From Ascarosepion bandense (lineage: Eukaryota; Mollusca; Cephalopoda; Sepiida; Sepiidae): 64,000 nt of DNA. Below, piece by piece: positions 53,050 to 64,000 of this stretch (positions are counted from its first letter, which is position 1; each line of letters begins with the position of its first letter). A program made the translations under genes and the position numbers. Where the stretch lies: positions 2,495,501 through 2,559,500 of the forward strand of contig JBBBDQ010000332.1 of the NCBI GenBank assembly GCA_037127315.1, in the 5' to 3' direction. The notes below the pieces were generated by a model, which did no database searches, was not told where the DNA came from, and saw nothing but the letters and a program-made list of their open reading frames with translations.

Positions 53050-53732
53050 CAGCGTGGTCGGAGTTGCCGAGAGGGCAAAGCTGCGAGACTTGACAGGCGT
53101 CAGGCGCAGAGGTGAAACATATATCTAGTAGTGAGGAATGACCCGAGGGAGTTCTTGGGAAGCGAGTGGGAAATAGTGAAGTTCATGGCGTGAATGCCCG
53201 CTGGATCAGTAACAGCGTTTTCAAGCCACTAAGAGTGATGGGCGTTGAGGTCTCCGAATACAAATATGTGGGCGAATAGGTGGTAGGAAATAGCCTTATC
53301 TATGTCGTCAGCAATGCTATCTAGTAGGGAGCAGTCAGTGGAGGAGGGAGAATGGTAAAGAAAGAATAGGTAACTAACCGAACTGAGCAGAGACAGGCGG
53401 AGACATATGTATTGGTAGTCAGTAGATTCGAGTGAAGTCACCCTAGCTATGGGGAGGTGTTCGCTGACTTAGACACCCAGCCCATGAATGTGGACAGGGG
53501 AATCCTTCCTTAAAAGGGGAAAATAACCAGGGATGGAGAGGTCAGAGGAGGGAATAGCTGAGTTGAGGTTAGTTTCGCAGAGCGCAACTATGTCAGGGGA
53601 CTTTTCATGCAGGAACGCTTCTACACTAGGAAAGTTAGTACGAATGCCCCGGATATTAGTGAAAGAAAGGTTAATGGGTTTAGGTGGTTTGATTTTAGCT
53701 GTTTTAGTGTCGTTTCTGATTTGTTTCGTCAT
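53050..53732 (-). pseudogene. LINE-A apurinic-type endonuclease domain, broken
   Basis: LSFTNIRGIRTNF and DIVALCETNL (the metal-binding Glu) lie near 53600-53690. VFGDLNAHHS (catalytic Asp and Asn) is near 53235-53265. GNSDHAVASL (the final Asp-His pair) is near 53055-53085. These are the expected EEP-family landmarks in order. Two in-frame stops (53469-53471 and 53229-53231) and one frameshift near 53155 break it. In its family this nuclease nicks target DNA. Confidence 0.85.
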
Positions 53733-54220
53733 ATTTTTTTGTTTATAGAAAGGGACCTAGACTAGAGGATACAGGCTGTCATTATCCACAATCCATGCTG
53801 GGAAGGAAACTGGCTAGGGCTGCAACAAGGTGTGGCCTCAGGGTTGCCCACCGAATGCGCTTGCAGGGACACCTATCCATGCGCGTCATGGCACTACAAG
53901 AACCCCGATATTATACAACTGTTGATCAGAGCAACCGCTCTTGACGCTACGCAAGTGTTAGGGCTCCTAACTACCAGTCGGAAGCAGCAACCATGAAACT
54001 GCCAACCCGGTACACTCACAGTGATGAGCCGTTGCCACCAACCGGCCAGATCGCAGGAAAATCACGGAAGCACCAATACCAAGGTCTGAAGAGGGGGAAG
54101 AGAAAGCCGGAAACCACATCCTAAACAGGAAACAAGGGGCAAGCCTCTACTCCAGTTCAATAGACGTGAGAGGAGTATTGACCGGGCGATAGTGTGATCT
54201 ATCTACTCCTATTAAAAAAA

Positions 54221-54719
54221 AAAGAATTCCAAGAGTGGTGAGTTAAAGTCCGGATGGAGCATGAAAGTCAAAAAGTTAGTAAGAAATAAAAAAAGATTAC
54301 AGAATTAAGAAACGAATCATACACTTACCACGCAGGTTAACACAGGAAATTTGAATTAAGAAAGTTCCACTATCTTCAACTCATGTCTTTTCCCAAAAAT
54401 TAAGATCGAGTTAAGCTGCTTGGTAAATTTGAATTTGAAGAACAGACCATAGAGATTTCACAGGGGAGGGGTCACAAGTGATCAGTAACTGCCGATATCT
54501 TGGCCAGGATAGCTTCGCATAACAGAGTAAATATATAAAATAAATAAATAAATAAATAAAACCCCAAAACAGAGAGGCTAATTTACTTCAGAATACAAAG
54601 AGATTTTCTATCTCTGTGCTACATTTTTTTTTCTTTTCACTTTCATATTTTTTGGCTTCATAATTCGAATTGACTTTTTTTAGCATCGTTTTATATTTTC
54701 CAGTCTGTAATCCATGCTT
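54221..54719. other. unannotated AT-rich sequence
   Basis: Includes (AAAT)n at 54537-54561. Nothing else recognised. Confidence 0.4.
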
Positions 54720-55176
54720 TTTGTCTTCTTTCTTATTGTTTTGAGTTTCTTGCTTTTCCTTCTTATTTCTCTTCTTTCAAATCTTTTTTCACTTTTTTTT
54801 CCCCGTCTTGGTTATCGACTTTCTAACCGTTTTCTACATCCTCTTTTTCGTTCTGCCTCTAAATGATTATTTTTACTGTTTCTCTTTTCCTCAATTCCCT
54901 CTCTTCATCACCCATCTGCTTTTCCGTTTTCTTTCTTTTCTTGCTTGATTTTCCGTTCTTTCTTTTTTCTTCTTTCTTGGTTTCTTTTTGTTCTTTTCTT
55001 TTTTTGCTTGCATACTTTTTCTTTCTTTCCTTTTTCTCTCTTTCTATTTCTTCATTTGCTTTTTTTTTGTTTGTTTCTTCGATCACTTGCTTTTCCTTTC
55101 TTTCTTACTTATTTCTGCTTTTTTATTTGCTTATTTGCTTTTTTCTTTTTTTCCGTTACATTCTTTGCTAACTTTT

Positions 55177-55212
<36 letters not shown>

Positions 55213-55680
55213 TCATTTTGTTTGTTTCTTTCTTTCTTTGGTTCCTTTTTTTTCTTTTTTTATTTACTTGCTTATTTGTTTATTCTTTCTTTTTTCTTTT
55301 ATCTGTTACACTCTTTGCTTACTTTTTCTTTTTTTCTTTCTTTCTTTCTTTCTTTGTTTTTCCTTTGTTTGTTTGATTATTTATTTGCTTATTTGCTTTT
55401 TCCTTTTTCCGTTTCATTCTTTGCTTACTTTTTTCTTCCTTTCTTTCTTTCTTCTTTCATTTTGTTTCTTTCTTTCTTTGTTTGGTTGCTTTTTTTTCTT
55501 TCTTTGTTTATTTATTTGCTTATTTGCTTTTTCTTTTTTTCCGGAACATTCTTTGCTTACTTGTTCTTTATTCTTTCTTTCATTCTTTTTTTTCTTTGTT
55601 TGGTTGTTTTTTTTTTTTGTTTATTTATTTGCTTATTTGCTTTTTTATTCTTTTTTCCGTTACATTCTTTGCTTAATTTT

Positions 55681-55711
<31 letters not shown>

Positions 55712-55930
55712 ATTTTTTCCTTCTTTCTTACTTTCTTTCTTTCTTTACTTGGTTGCTTTTTATTTTTTATTTTCTTTACTTCTATTTCTTTCTTTACTTG
55801 TTTTTTTTTTCTTATTTTCTTCTTTCTGTTTCTTTCTTTGCTTGCATGCTTTTTCTTTATTTTTTACTTGCTTTTCCTTTTTTTACTTTCTTTTTTTGTT
55901 TCCCCCTATTCAGTTTTCTTTTTTGCCTGC
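54720..55930. repeat. 1.2-kb T/C-rich tract with higher-order units
   Basis: Dominated by TTTC, CTTT and poly(T). From about 55090 a unit of 107-150 bp recurs about five times, marked by TTCCGTTACATTCTTTGCTT at about 55150, 55300, 55410, 55540 and 55655 and by TTATTTGCTTATTTGCTTTT before it. Long Phe/Leu-rich open frames on the plus strand are composition artefacts. Confidence 0.9.
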
Positions 55931-56447
55931 TTTCCATAGACAAACATTTTTACGTTTCGGCGAACCTCAAGTCTTGTCCTCCGACAAGCTCGTAATCACA
56001 CACTCGAACACTTATCACCCACCAACCCGACGAAGCCTCAATAAGAACTCTTTAACATTTCCGTCTGACTTAAATATCATAATCCACTTTCATTTCCGCC
56101 CACCCGTGTGTTTTACTCGCCTAACTGATGAAAAGGCCTGCATATTGTTACTTATTTGAAATATCTAACTTTGCCAGAATCACACGAATGGCCATTTTCG
56201 ATTCAACAAGAACCTAAAATAAATTATCTACGATACATTATATACCTGCGTATCTCCTTGAACCTTAGGCTGTCATAATGGGTTACCTATCATCAACAAG
56301 GAGACAAATTGACAACAAATTTGATTGTTAGATTTAACGAGTTTGGTTGAAGAACACTTTCCTTGAAAGTGATGTCTGCTAGAAATATTACATTTATATA
56401 CCACTGATTTCTTCTATCTTCAAGCAAAAACGAGATTTTGTTTTTGT
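55931..56447. other. unannotated sequence
   Basis: Near 55945-55975 a GAAAC-type string on the minus strand (GCCGAAACGTAAAAATG) recalls hammerhead elements, but no core could be fitted. Confidence 0.35.
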
Positions 56448-57390
56448 TTTTTTTAATCATATCACCCCGAGCAAGGTGGTAACGCCACTGATGAGCAGGG
56501 GGCTAAGTAAGAGTGAAGAGATTAGAAAAGAGAAAGCCGGAAACCACATCCTAAACAGGGAACAAGGGATGAGTCTTTTCACCAGTTCAGTAGACGTGGG
56601 TGGAGTGTGAACCGGGCGATAGCTTAGTCTATCTACTCCAATTGAAAAAAAAAAAAAAAAGAAAAGAGTGAAAAGATTGGAAAAGAGAAAGCCGGAAACC
56701 ACATCCTAAACAGGGAACAAGGGATGAGCCTCTTCACCAGTTCAGTAGACGTGGGTGGAGTGTGAACCGGGCGATAGCTTAGTCTATCTACTCCAATTGA
56801 AAAAAAAAAAAAGAAAAGAGTGAAAAGATTGGAAAAGAGAAAGCCGGAAACCACATCCTAAACAGGGAACAAGGGATGAGTCTTTTCACCTGTTCAATAG
56901 ACGTGGGTGGAGTGTGAACCGGGCGATAGTTTAGTCTATCTACTCCAACTGAAAAAAAAAATAAAGAAAAGAGTGAAAAGATTGGAAAAGAGAAAGCCGG
57001 AAACCACATCCTAAACAGGAAACAAGGGATGAGTCTTTTCACCTGTTCAATAGACGTGGGTGGAGTGGGAACCAGGCGATAGTTCAGTCTATCTACTCCA
57101 ATTGAAAAAAAAAAAAGAAAAAAGTGAAAAGATTGGAAAAGAGAAAGCCGGAAACCACATCCTAAACAGGGAACAAGGGATGAGTCTTTTCACCTGTTCA
57201 ATAGACGTGGGTGGAGTGTGAACCGGGCGATAGCTTAGTCTATCTACTCCAATTGAAAAAAAAAGAGTGAAAAGATTGGAAAAGAGAAAGCCAGAAACCA
57301 CATCCTAAACAGGGAACAAGGGATGAGCCTCTACACCTGTTCAATAGACGTGGGTGGAGTGGGAACCGGGCGATAGTTTAGTATAGATAT
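56448..57390 (-). mobile_element. LINE-A-derived monomer array plus 3' tail, six units
   Basis: Same design as 27291-28135. Six monomers (marker GAAAGCCGGAAACCACATCC on the plus strand near 56532, 56690, 56840, 56990, 57145, and GAAAGCCAG at 57287) precede, on the minus strand, the LINE-A 3' terminus (complement TCATATCACCCCGAGCAAGG at 56458). Spacing of 142-158 bp varies mainly through the A-run length between units. No coding capacity. Confidence 0.85.
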
Positions 57391-58119
57391 TCGGGTATAG
57401 AAAATTATCAAAGATGGTGTCTAACTATTTAATGTTTAGACGATTCATTATTTTTTTTTTTCAAGTCAGAGATACTTTTTTTTATTTTGCATTGAAGTTT
57501 TTTTTTTACTTACAGTCTTGAGGATAATAAAGTTTGTCTTTGGAATCTTCTTTACAGTCTCTTCCTTGCTATTCATCACAAGTTATTTTGTAGTCACTTG
57601 TTTAAGATACAATTCCGTCTTTGATTATCACTTCTATGTCTAACATTACTTTACGAAAACTACCCTCTTGAATAATCTGTCGTTGTTTGTTAATTTTTTC
57701 AACAGGGAAAAAGAAGAAAAATGTCAAACGTACTCTTAAAAAAACCTCTACGTCAGAAGGATTTTTTAAATTATCTTGACACCGCTGTTACTGCATACTT
57801 CCGCGTCAAATTAAAATTTTTCTAAATGGTATTTTTAGAATTTTAATAAACCTAACTAAAAAAATGCTTGGTTCAGAGTGAATATTCTCTCGAACTATTT
57901 TAGAGAATTTTTATGTTTTTTTTAAATTGATATTTCCAGTTATTCGTTATGTGCTTCTTGTTCAAGAGTTAGCAGAAATTTTTATTAATTTATAAATAAA
58001 AAATCTCTTTTTATAGTTATTTTTTTTCATAACAGTGTAAATAATAAGTATTGCATTATAGTTCGTTTAAATGTTTTATAAACTTGTAAATATAACATCA
58101 AATAAAAATAGTTTGTTAT
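57391..58119. other. unannotated, very AT-rich
   Basis: Nothing recognised. Confidence 0.4.
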
Positions 58120-58700
58120 ACGTTTGTGGTCATTTCTCGAGAAAAAAACAGAATACATATATACAGTTTCATATGTTTAAGTTTTATTTTAATTCTAAAA
58201 ATAGTCTTTTTAAACCACTATTTTGAATGAATAAAAAGAAAGATTTTTTTATAAGCGTTTCACTCCGAGCAAGGCATGTCACTGCCACTACTGCGCAGGG
58301 GGCTACATAGAGTGGAGAAAGGATGATTAAATATAGGAAATGTTAGAGGGTGGGTGATAGGCGGGTAAGGATACCGAAACACGGAAAAGAAAAAAGAAAG
58401 AAAGAAAAGTTTTTAATAGGTTTTTTTTTTTTAATTTTTCGAGAAAGAGAGAGAATGCCTAATTCCAGTTGTATATGTTTGGGTTTTATTAAACTTCTAA
58501 AATTAGACTTTTTAAACTATTATTTTGAATGAACAGTAACGAGAAAGAAGGAAAGCTGGAATGAAGAGAAAAAAATTCGAATGAAGAGAAGGAAGAAAGC
58601 AGGAATAAGTTTTAATAAGTTTGCCGCCATTTCTCGAGAAAAAGAGGGAATGGATAAATCCAGTTTCATATGTTTAGGTTTTTATAAAAACTGTAAAAAA
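58120..58700 (+). repeat. three-unit tandem repeat interrupted by a LINE-A stub
   Basis: Units at about 58125-58245, 58425-58540 and 58615-58695 share ATTTCTCGAGAAAAA, AGTTTCATATGTTTA and TTTTTAAAC(C/T)A. The LINE-A stub (58249-58385) lies between units one and two. Confidence 0.7.
58249..58385 (-). mobile_element. LINE-A 3' stub, very short
   Basis: GCGTTTCACTCCGAGCAAGG, CTGCGCAGGGGGCTACATAG: terminus plus ~100 bp of 3' UTR. Confidence 0.75.
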
Positions 58701-60271
58701 AAAAAAAAAAAAGGGTTTTGAAATTAATAAATAATTGCCCTCGACTGATGAGCTTTTTATGGCTTGTCAACCTATTTTTGATTTTGAATGCTGTCGAATA
58801 TTTTACAGAGCGTGTTGAGGAGCCCGAGCAATATTCCCGACTATCCTCATCTTGCTGGAACAAGCACATTGCTTTTCTGTCATCAGTGAAAAGTACTTGC
58901 TGATCATCAGATTACCGCCAGGAAAGATAATCACTTGCTTGAAGGTAGTACTTGTTCTTAACACTGAAGCAGAACATCATTAATCCTTTTTACGGCAACA
59001 CTAAAGGCCTGTATAACAAGGCTTAAAATGCATTGGAGTAGTGTTACTATTAAGCTGTTATTAATGAATGAGATGGATGATGACTTTTACAAAAATGTTC
59101 TCAATATACAAGATCTAAGAACCACTCAAGGTAGAGAATTGCTGAAGAAAGTTGTTGCATGAGAAGTAAAAGCGCAATTAATGAGGATATGTGGGGAAGC
59201 TAACGGTTGGTCCTAAACTTGAACGGGTTATGAAGAGAATGAAGGTGGTTCGCTTCAATGTGCGTCACATGGCAGGTCTTAAAACTGGTGGAACTGAGGA
59301 ATGTAATTCGTCTGATCACTTTCGGTGGAAATAGCGATAAAGTAGCGAGAGACATGCAACGCTTTGACTGTGGGGAACGGGTTGTAAGGTTGAAAATTAT
59401 TCCTCACCCAAAAGGCCTCGTTTTGAATTCTGTCAAAACCGGAAAGTGTAGATTGCTCATCTTTAAGCCATATTTGGCAACAGACTCCATTTTGGGTCCC
59501 ATCTGGCTCTTGTAAATGTGGAAGGATACAGATACTTATTGGAGCTGCACAGGTAACCGATTGTTTTTCATATATTACATTTTATTAGAATCGACTGCTG
59601 ATCACTAAAACGCGTATTGCGTAGAGCAAAGAAATGTATTTGCAAACAGTTCATATATTTCAAACTGGAAGATGGCAGAGCTTGTGTTCGATAGTTGAAA
59701 CGTTACAAAAAAAAAAAGAAAATAGACAAAGAGAGCTACATCAGTTTTAAGAACGTATGTTTGGATATTTTTAAAATGACGTGTTATAATCATTTTCATT
59801 TCAGTTGTTTCAGAGTGCCTTCGCTGCAAAGATATATTGTATGAGACTGGCCGTTGAAAAGTCGATGCAACACGAAAAAGACAGGACTCATTTATTTAAA
59901 CTGCGCACTGGATTTTTCTTGATCCTAGAATTCCATAGTGGGACCGGAAGTGCTTATATTCATCATCATCATCATTATTAATGTTTTTATAACATCTGTC
60001 TAATTTTTTTTTTTGTAATTTTTATGTATTTCTTTGTTTGCTCGGTTATTTTATTTATCTTTTCGTCAATACCAACCAAACAAAACCCGAGCTTGCAGTA
60101 TACAATATGGAAGAAAAGGCAAAGTTTTACAGCGCCGAAAAAGTTGTAATAAAATAACTTTTACCGATGAGGATATTAGTGAAAACTTACCAAAAGTAAA
60201 ATAATTTCATGACAACAGTCCGCTAAAAGTTAATTCGTCTCGTGCACATGTTTGAATAAAGGCTCCTGTTT
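58701..60271. other. unannotated sequence
   Basis: Open frames at 58718-58903 and 59258-59515 have no recognised family. Near 59670-59715 the string CTGGAAGATGGC...GAAACGTTAC recalls hammerhead elements but stem II fails. Confidence 0.35.
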
Positions 60272-60448
60272 GCATTATTCAGACTATTTTCTTCAAGTTT
60301 GTTGACATTTGTACGACGTTTCAGCCGTTTTATGGTCCACCCTTCTTCGAACCGAACCCTTTATTACGATGAAGGCCGGAGCGTACAACGACCGAAACGT
60401 CATACAAATTGCAACAAAGATGAGAACAATAGTCCGAATAATGTAAAT
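60272..60448. mobile_element. short foldback with hammerhead-like core
   Basis: Arms 60272-60350 and 60371-60448 are reverse complements with a short centre. The right arm reads CGATGA, AGGCCGG...ACGACC, GAAAC (60394-60398), GTC, an eroded form of the consensus shared with 5120-5605. Confidence 0.65.
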
Positions 60449-60579
60449 AGTGTAAATACTACATCATCTCAGGAAAAGACAAATACCAAAAGCTCTTGTT
60501 CAAGGAAAAAAAATGATTCGACAGTTTTACCCTCTCTACGCACATGTTATATTACTTTCATTCCTTCTTTCAAGCATGC

Positions 60580-60616
<37 letters not shown>

Positions 60617-61060
60617 TCACATACCTTTGTAGAGGTGAGGGTTAGATGTCGTATCTCCAGAAAATGCCGCCAAATTTCTCGTCTTATTTTTTTTCAACAA
60701 AAGATAAAATTTCAATCGTTTTTAGGTTCTTTTTCTTTTGTCTTTTTTTTCTTTTTTTATTTCCGTCTTCATTTTCTTCCATTTGCTTTTTTTCTCTTTC
60801 ACCCAGCGTCTCACCCAAACACCATTTTACAGAAGCCTAATAATATTATAAATGACATGTCAGATGTTTCGACCAAGATGGGAGTCTGACAAGAAGTTAT
60901 CTTGAAAACAAAAAAAAAAATATGGAAAAATTAAGTGAAGTCGAAAACGAAAGTTAAAAATAATGAAAATTACGCCCTCATCATATGTTTCTAAGTAACT
61001 AGTGTTACAAAATAGATACAAAACTTCGAGGTCGCTAAAAGAGATATAAATTATAAAGTA
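60449..61060. other. unannotated; (TA)n at 60584-60615
   Basis: AT-rich with one TA run; nothing else recognised. Confidence 0.45.
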
Positions 61061-61200
61061 TACAGGGTGCGATGAATGAATTGTCGTGTAAATGACGCAA
61101 AAATGAAAGTAACACAGACATTTCATTTTAATATATATTTGCAGGGTGCGATGAATAAATTGTCGTCTCACCGAGACAAAAATAAAAATAACTTTGATAT
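61061..61200 (+). mobile_element. two tandem mariner-type termini
   Basis: AGGGTGCGATGAATGAATTG at 61064 and GCAGGGTGCGATGAATAAAT at 61142 are near copies about 80 bp apart. Each is followed by TTGTCGT and a (G/C)AAAAAT(A/G)AAA stretch, matching the complement of the right end of the mariner at 29351-30175. Probably one copy inserted at or beside another. Confidence 0.55.
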
Positions 61201-62335
61201 CTCATTCTATGAGAAATTTAAGCTGTTTCATTGTGTATCGTCTGCTTTTCCGAGAGAAACCAGACGCTCCTCTTTAATTTTTTAATTTCAAAAATAATTT
61301 TGGTCCATTTTGATTTGTTGGAAAATAGCTTCGTTTGTTTTTCATCCAGAACCAATGAAAAAGGTTTCGCTCCAAATTCCGAGAAGTGAATTTGAAACCT
61401 ACATGGAGGCTGTAAAAGTGGGTACTAGAAGTTAATTCCAGGAGTCGATGATCATCTACTGTTGGGACTCAGGTCTCTCCGGCCCAGAAAAAAAACAAAA
61501 GCAAAAAATACTGAAGAAATTTGACAATGCTTGACAAAAATTGAAAAGGATTAAAGACGCTCTCACATCAAAGAAAAGCCTTCGGCTGGTTTTATTGTTC
61601 TATTCTTTGCTGTAACCATAAAATTTGCATAAAATATTGTACCAATTCTTTAAAAACTAATCAGAGAAGCATTTTCTCCTTTTCCATATTTTACAAGTAG
61701 TTTTTTTTTCTGAGGACTGCATTATAATTTTATTGTAAAATGGTATATTCCATTTGAATTGATTATTTTTACATACGTTATTAGCCTTCATTTGGCACAC
61801 AATGCACTTAATTTGTGTAATTCTTTGATTTTCGGGTATTAAGAATAACACAGATTTATCGTTTATTCTGAAATTCGACTCATGTAGTCTGTCTTTGTTG
61901 TGTGCCTATATAAATTAAACATTATCTCAAACATTTTTTAACTATTTTTTCTTGGGAATTTTTAACCTCTTTTACACAAATTATTGAATGTGTTACACTT
62001 TAACAAAGTTCAATAATTTGGAAAACGGAGCTGTGGCTGTTTATTTGAGTAATTAAAATAGCTACATTAATTTTTCGAAAGACATAATGACACGAGTCAT
62101 AAACAATTCTGGCCAATAACTGTCGAATAATAAGCTTGTTTGTTTTTTAAAAGAATATGTGAATTTTGCTCCTTGATTCGAACACGGGATCAAATTAAAT
62201 TTAATATTCAAAATCATTTGGACGGCTTAAAGTGTGAGAAGTGTGTTAATAAGGATTCTTTTTTGCTTAAAAAGTAATATTGTTAAAAGTTTTGACAACA
62301 TAGAACACAAACAATCAAATAAGAAAGCCTTCCAA
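61201..62335. other. unannotated, possible decayed transposon interior
   Basis: Might be the interior of the mariner that starts at 61142, but no transposase motif could be identified. Confidence 0.3.
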
Positions 62336-62640
62336 GTCAGTTAAGTGCCATACGTGAAACACGCTTGGGCGATCATGTCTCGAAAGAGACATGAGTGACT
62401 GGGTAGAAGATTATCCCGCAGTAGGTTGCCATTGCTTTCTGCGGTAGATTGGTTGCCGACCAAGGCTATAGAACCCAAACTGTCCTGTTATTTAACCCAT
62501 AACTGGAAGGAAGAGACAGATTAATACCTTTCCCAAGGGTATTTGCGCGTAAGTGAATGCAATGAATTCAACTGGAATTTGAACTCGGCTCCCCGATTTC
62601 TCGTTCTGAGTCGATATTCACTGCACCACAACGCACATCC
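62336..62640 (-). mobile_element. SINE-1 copy, full length
   Basis: Intact tail hairpin CATGTCTCGAAAGAGACATG (62375-62394), body and head complement CACTGCACCACAACGCACAT. One of the best copies. Confidence 0.95.
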
Positions 62641-63048
62641 TAAGAAAGCCTGTATAACAACTAAAAAATAAATGAAAGTCTGTACAGGGAAAATTGTCTG
62701 ACGGAAGCAGAATTTATTAATGGACTTCACTCAGATCGAACGTCTAGTGAAAAAGGAAGACTATGAAGCTGTCACCAAGTAAAAAAGTAGGTTCTGTAGG
62801 TTTTCTTGGTGCACTGGGCCCAAAAATCAAATGTCTCTTTTTTATTGGAAACGTTTTCGAAAAGCATACATTCACGTTAGAAAATTTCAAGACCCAATGC
62901 AAAAACAATGTAATTAACATCGTCTCGAACAAAATTACAACTCTTAAAAGCGTATCTAACGGGCCACACCCCACAAAAATTTCAGCATCTAAAAATTAAT
63001 GATGAGAAATATGATGTACCTACTGATTTGTTAAATGAAGACTTTTTA
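62641..63048. other. unannotated sequence
   Basis: A 78-codon frame (62763-62999) and its reverse shadow are open but not recognised. Confidence 0.35.
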
Positions 63049-63655
63049 GACATACAATTCTGCATATATATAAATCTACCATCCGCCCATGCATTGAATA
63101 CTGCTGCCATATCTGGACGGGTGCTCCTGCTATCCACCTAGGGGTCCTTGACAAAATCCAACGGAGAATCTGTAATGTGATCGATCCCGACTTGGCATCT
63201 CAGTTACAGTCATTTTCTCACCAACGCAATGTGGCTTCTCTGTGTCTCCTCTACAAATATTTTTCACGGCTTCTGCTCCGATGAACTTAGCTCACTGGTG
63301 CCCCCTATATATGAATTTACTCGAGCCACAAGATTATCAACTAGGTTCCACCCTTTGACTGTGAAACCAATAAAATGTAAACGCAAATTCTACTCCAACA
63401 GCTTCTTTTCTTGCACTTTCCGCCTGTGGAATTCCTCTCCGTTTACTTGCTTCCCCGACAGCTACAATCTTCAAGAATTTAAATGTAAAGTTAATAGTCA
63501 TCTTCTATCTCACTAACCTGCATCCTCTCTCTTATGCTCCCTTCGCCGTTCACTCTACTCTGATCAGTATTCTCATCATTCTCTTTCTGACACCCCCCAT
63601 AACCTGTCACTCTTTTTTATAACTTTTCTCCTATGTAACCCCTTGCACAACTTCA
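63049..63655 (+). mobile_element. LINE-A, 5'-truncated, cut at 3' end
   Basis: Starts in the RT C-terminal region (STIRPCIEYCCHIWTGAPAI near 63080-63135). One extra T near 63262 shifts the frame, and 63229-63516 continues with FHGFCSDELSSLVPP and TFRLWNSSPFTCFPDSYNL. The 3' UTR reaches GTAACCCCTTGCACAACTTC and stops at 63656, where a minus-strand RTE tail begins; the last ~40 bp of LINE-A are missing. Confidence 0.85.
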
Positions 63656-63656
63656 G

Positions 63657-64000
63657 CTTCTTCTTCTTCTTCTTCTTCTTCTTCTTCTTCTTCTTCTTTA
63701 TACCTTGTTTTTTAGGACGTAGGCGATCATGGTCTTCCACGTCTCTCTATCCCTGCTGGCTCTGAGGACGCTTTCTCCTATAACATCTCGCAACCCCCGT
63801 TCTGTCAGGCCCTTCAAATATGTTATCGGCTGCTTTCCTCTCTCTCTTTCCTTCTATCTGGCTAGTCAGTATCGGGTTCTCCAAGCTCTCTTTCCTCATT
63901 GCGTGTCTCAGTTGTCTCTTCCTGATGCTCATTATTAATTTCCTGTTAGTATCAGGTTCTTCAAGCCCTCCTTCCTCATTGCCTGTTCCAGGAACTTCAC
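63657..64000 (-). mobile_element. RTE 3' end with (GAA)n tail, continues beyond the window
   Basis: Starts with (TTC)n at 63658-63698, i.e. a (GAA)14 tail on the element strand, then TTAGGACGTAGGCGATCATG and the C-terminal coding complement. A 13-bp gap at about 63908 and a repeated CAGTATC(A/G)GGTTCT near 63870 and 63945 show rearrangement. Confidence 0.85.

Larger units (their letters stand above)
50682..54220 (-). mobile_element. LINE-A, longest copy (about 3.5 kb)
   Basis: Minus-strand LINE, likely close to full length: one 5' monomer (54215-54094), 5' region, endonuclease, reverse transcriptase, C-terminal region and 3' UTR ending at the complement of TCATTTCACCCCGAGCAAGG. The frame is broken by a TAA at 53469-53471, a TAG at 53229-53231, one frameshift near 53155, and another near 51280 where a CAGGGG-type repeat disrupts the sequence, so it is inactive. 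Clade: jockey/CR1-like by motif order; not decidable further by eye. Confidence 0.9.

Noticed and set aside
54863..55995. Several overlapping Phe/Leu-rich open frames that look like membrane proteins
   Set aside because: They overlap in all plus frames over a T/C-rich repeat; composition artefact.
58741..58785. CTGATGAGC string resembling a hammerhead start
   Set aside because: No GAAA follows the potential stem II.
62763..62999. 78-codon open frame and its reverse shadow
   Set aside because: No recognisable domain; lies between repeats.

Overview
This is a gene-poor, AT-rich animal window made almost entirely of transposable elements, their nested fragments and microsatellites. I see no convincing host protein-coding exon. 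The mix (several tRNA-derived SINE families, RTE, Tx1-like, Dong-like and jockey/CR1-like LINEs, mariner, very long TA, CA and GATA arrays) suggests a mollusc, most likely a coleoid cephalopod such as an octopus. That assignment rests on my recollection of octopus SINE sequences and is inference (about 0.6).

Working names. SINE-1: ~310 bp tRNA-derived SINE, at least 12 copies or fragments. SINE-2, -3, -4: other tRNA-derived SINEs. LINE-A: jockey/CR1-like LINE with an apurinic-type endonuclease; the longest copy is on the minus strand at 50682-54220, and many 3' stubs occur elsewhere. RTE: minus-strand fragments ending in a (GAA)n tail. ME: ~700 bp non-autonomous element with microsatellite cores. 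Ribo-SINE: ~300 bp element with a tRNA-like head and a hammerhead ribozyme.

Layout. 1-6500: decayed reverse transcriptase (RT), a large foldback structure with (TAA)n blocks, and a Dong/R4-like LINE lying inside (TAA)n. 6.0-6.5 kb: 24-bp minisatellite. 7.7-11.4 kb: RTE copies, an inverted-repeat element and nested insertions. 12.4-14.75 kb: LINE-A, a LINE-derived satellite and a 5S rRNA/tRNA composite SINE. 15.6-18.3 kb: hammerhead element and Tx1-like LINE. 20-25 kb: a second 5S/tRNA composite, several inverted-repeat elements with hammerhead cores, a Ribo-SINE and an ME copy. 25.3-25.8 kb: GATA array. 26.7-30.2 kb: ME copies, one split by a LINE-A-derived monomer array, then a mariner remnant. 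31-49 kb: SINE-1 copies, two more Ribo-SINEs, LINE-A stubs, ME and RTE. 49.4 kb: another well-formed hammerhead. 50.7-54.2 kb: the longest LINE-A. 54.7-55.9 kb: pyrimidine tract. 56.4-57.4 kb: second monomer array. 58-64 kb: tandem repeats, foldback, mariner ends, SINE-1 and a LINE/RTE junction.

Most notable: (1) several unrelated repeat families carry type I hammerhead ribozyme folds, the best at 33003-33046 with every core position intact, in an element with a tRNA-like Pol III promoter; (2) 5S rRNA is fused to tRNA-derived SINE sequence at two independent loci; (3) a family of short elements is made only of LINE-A 5' monomers plus the LINE-A 3' tail; (4) a Dong-like LINE is inserted in (TAA)n.
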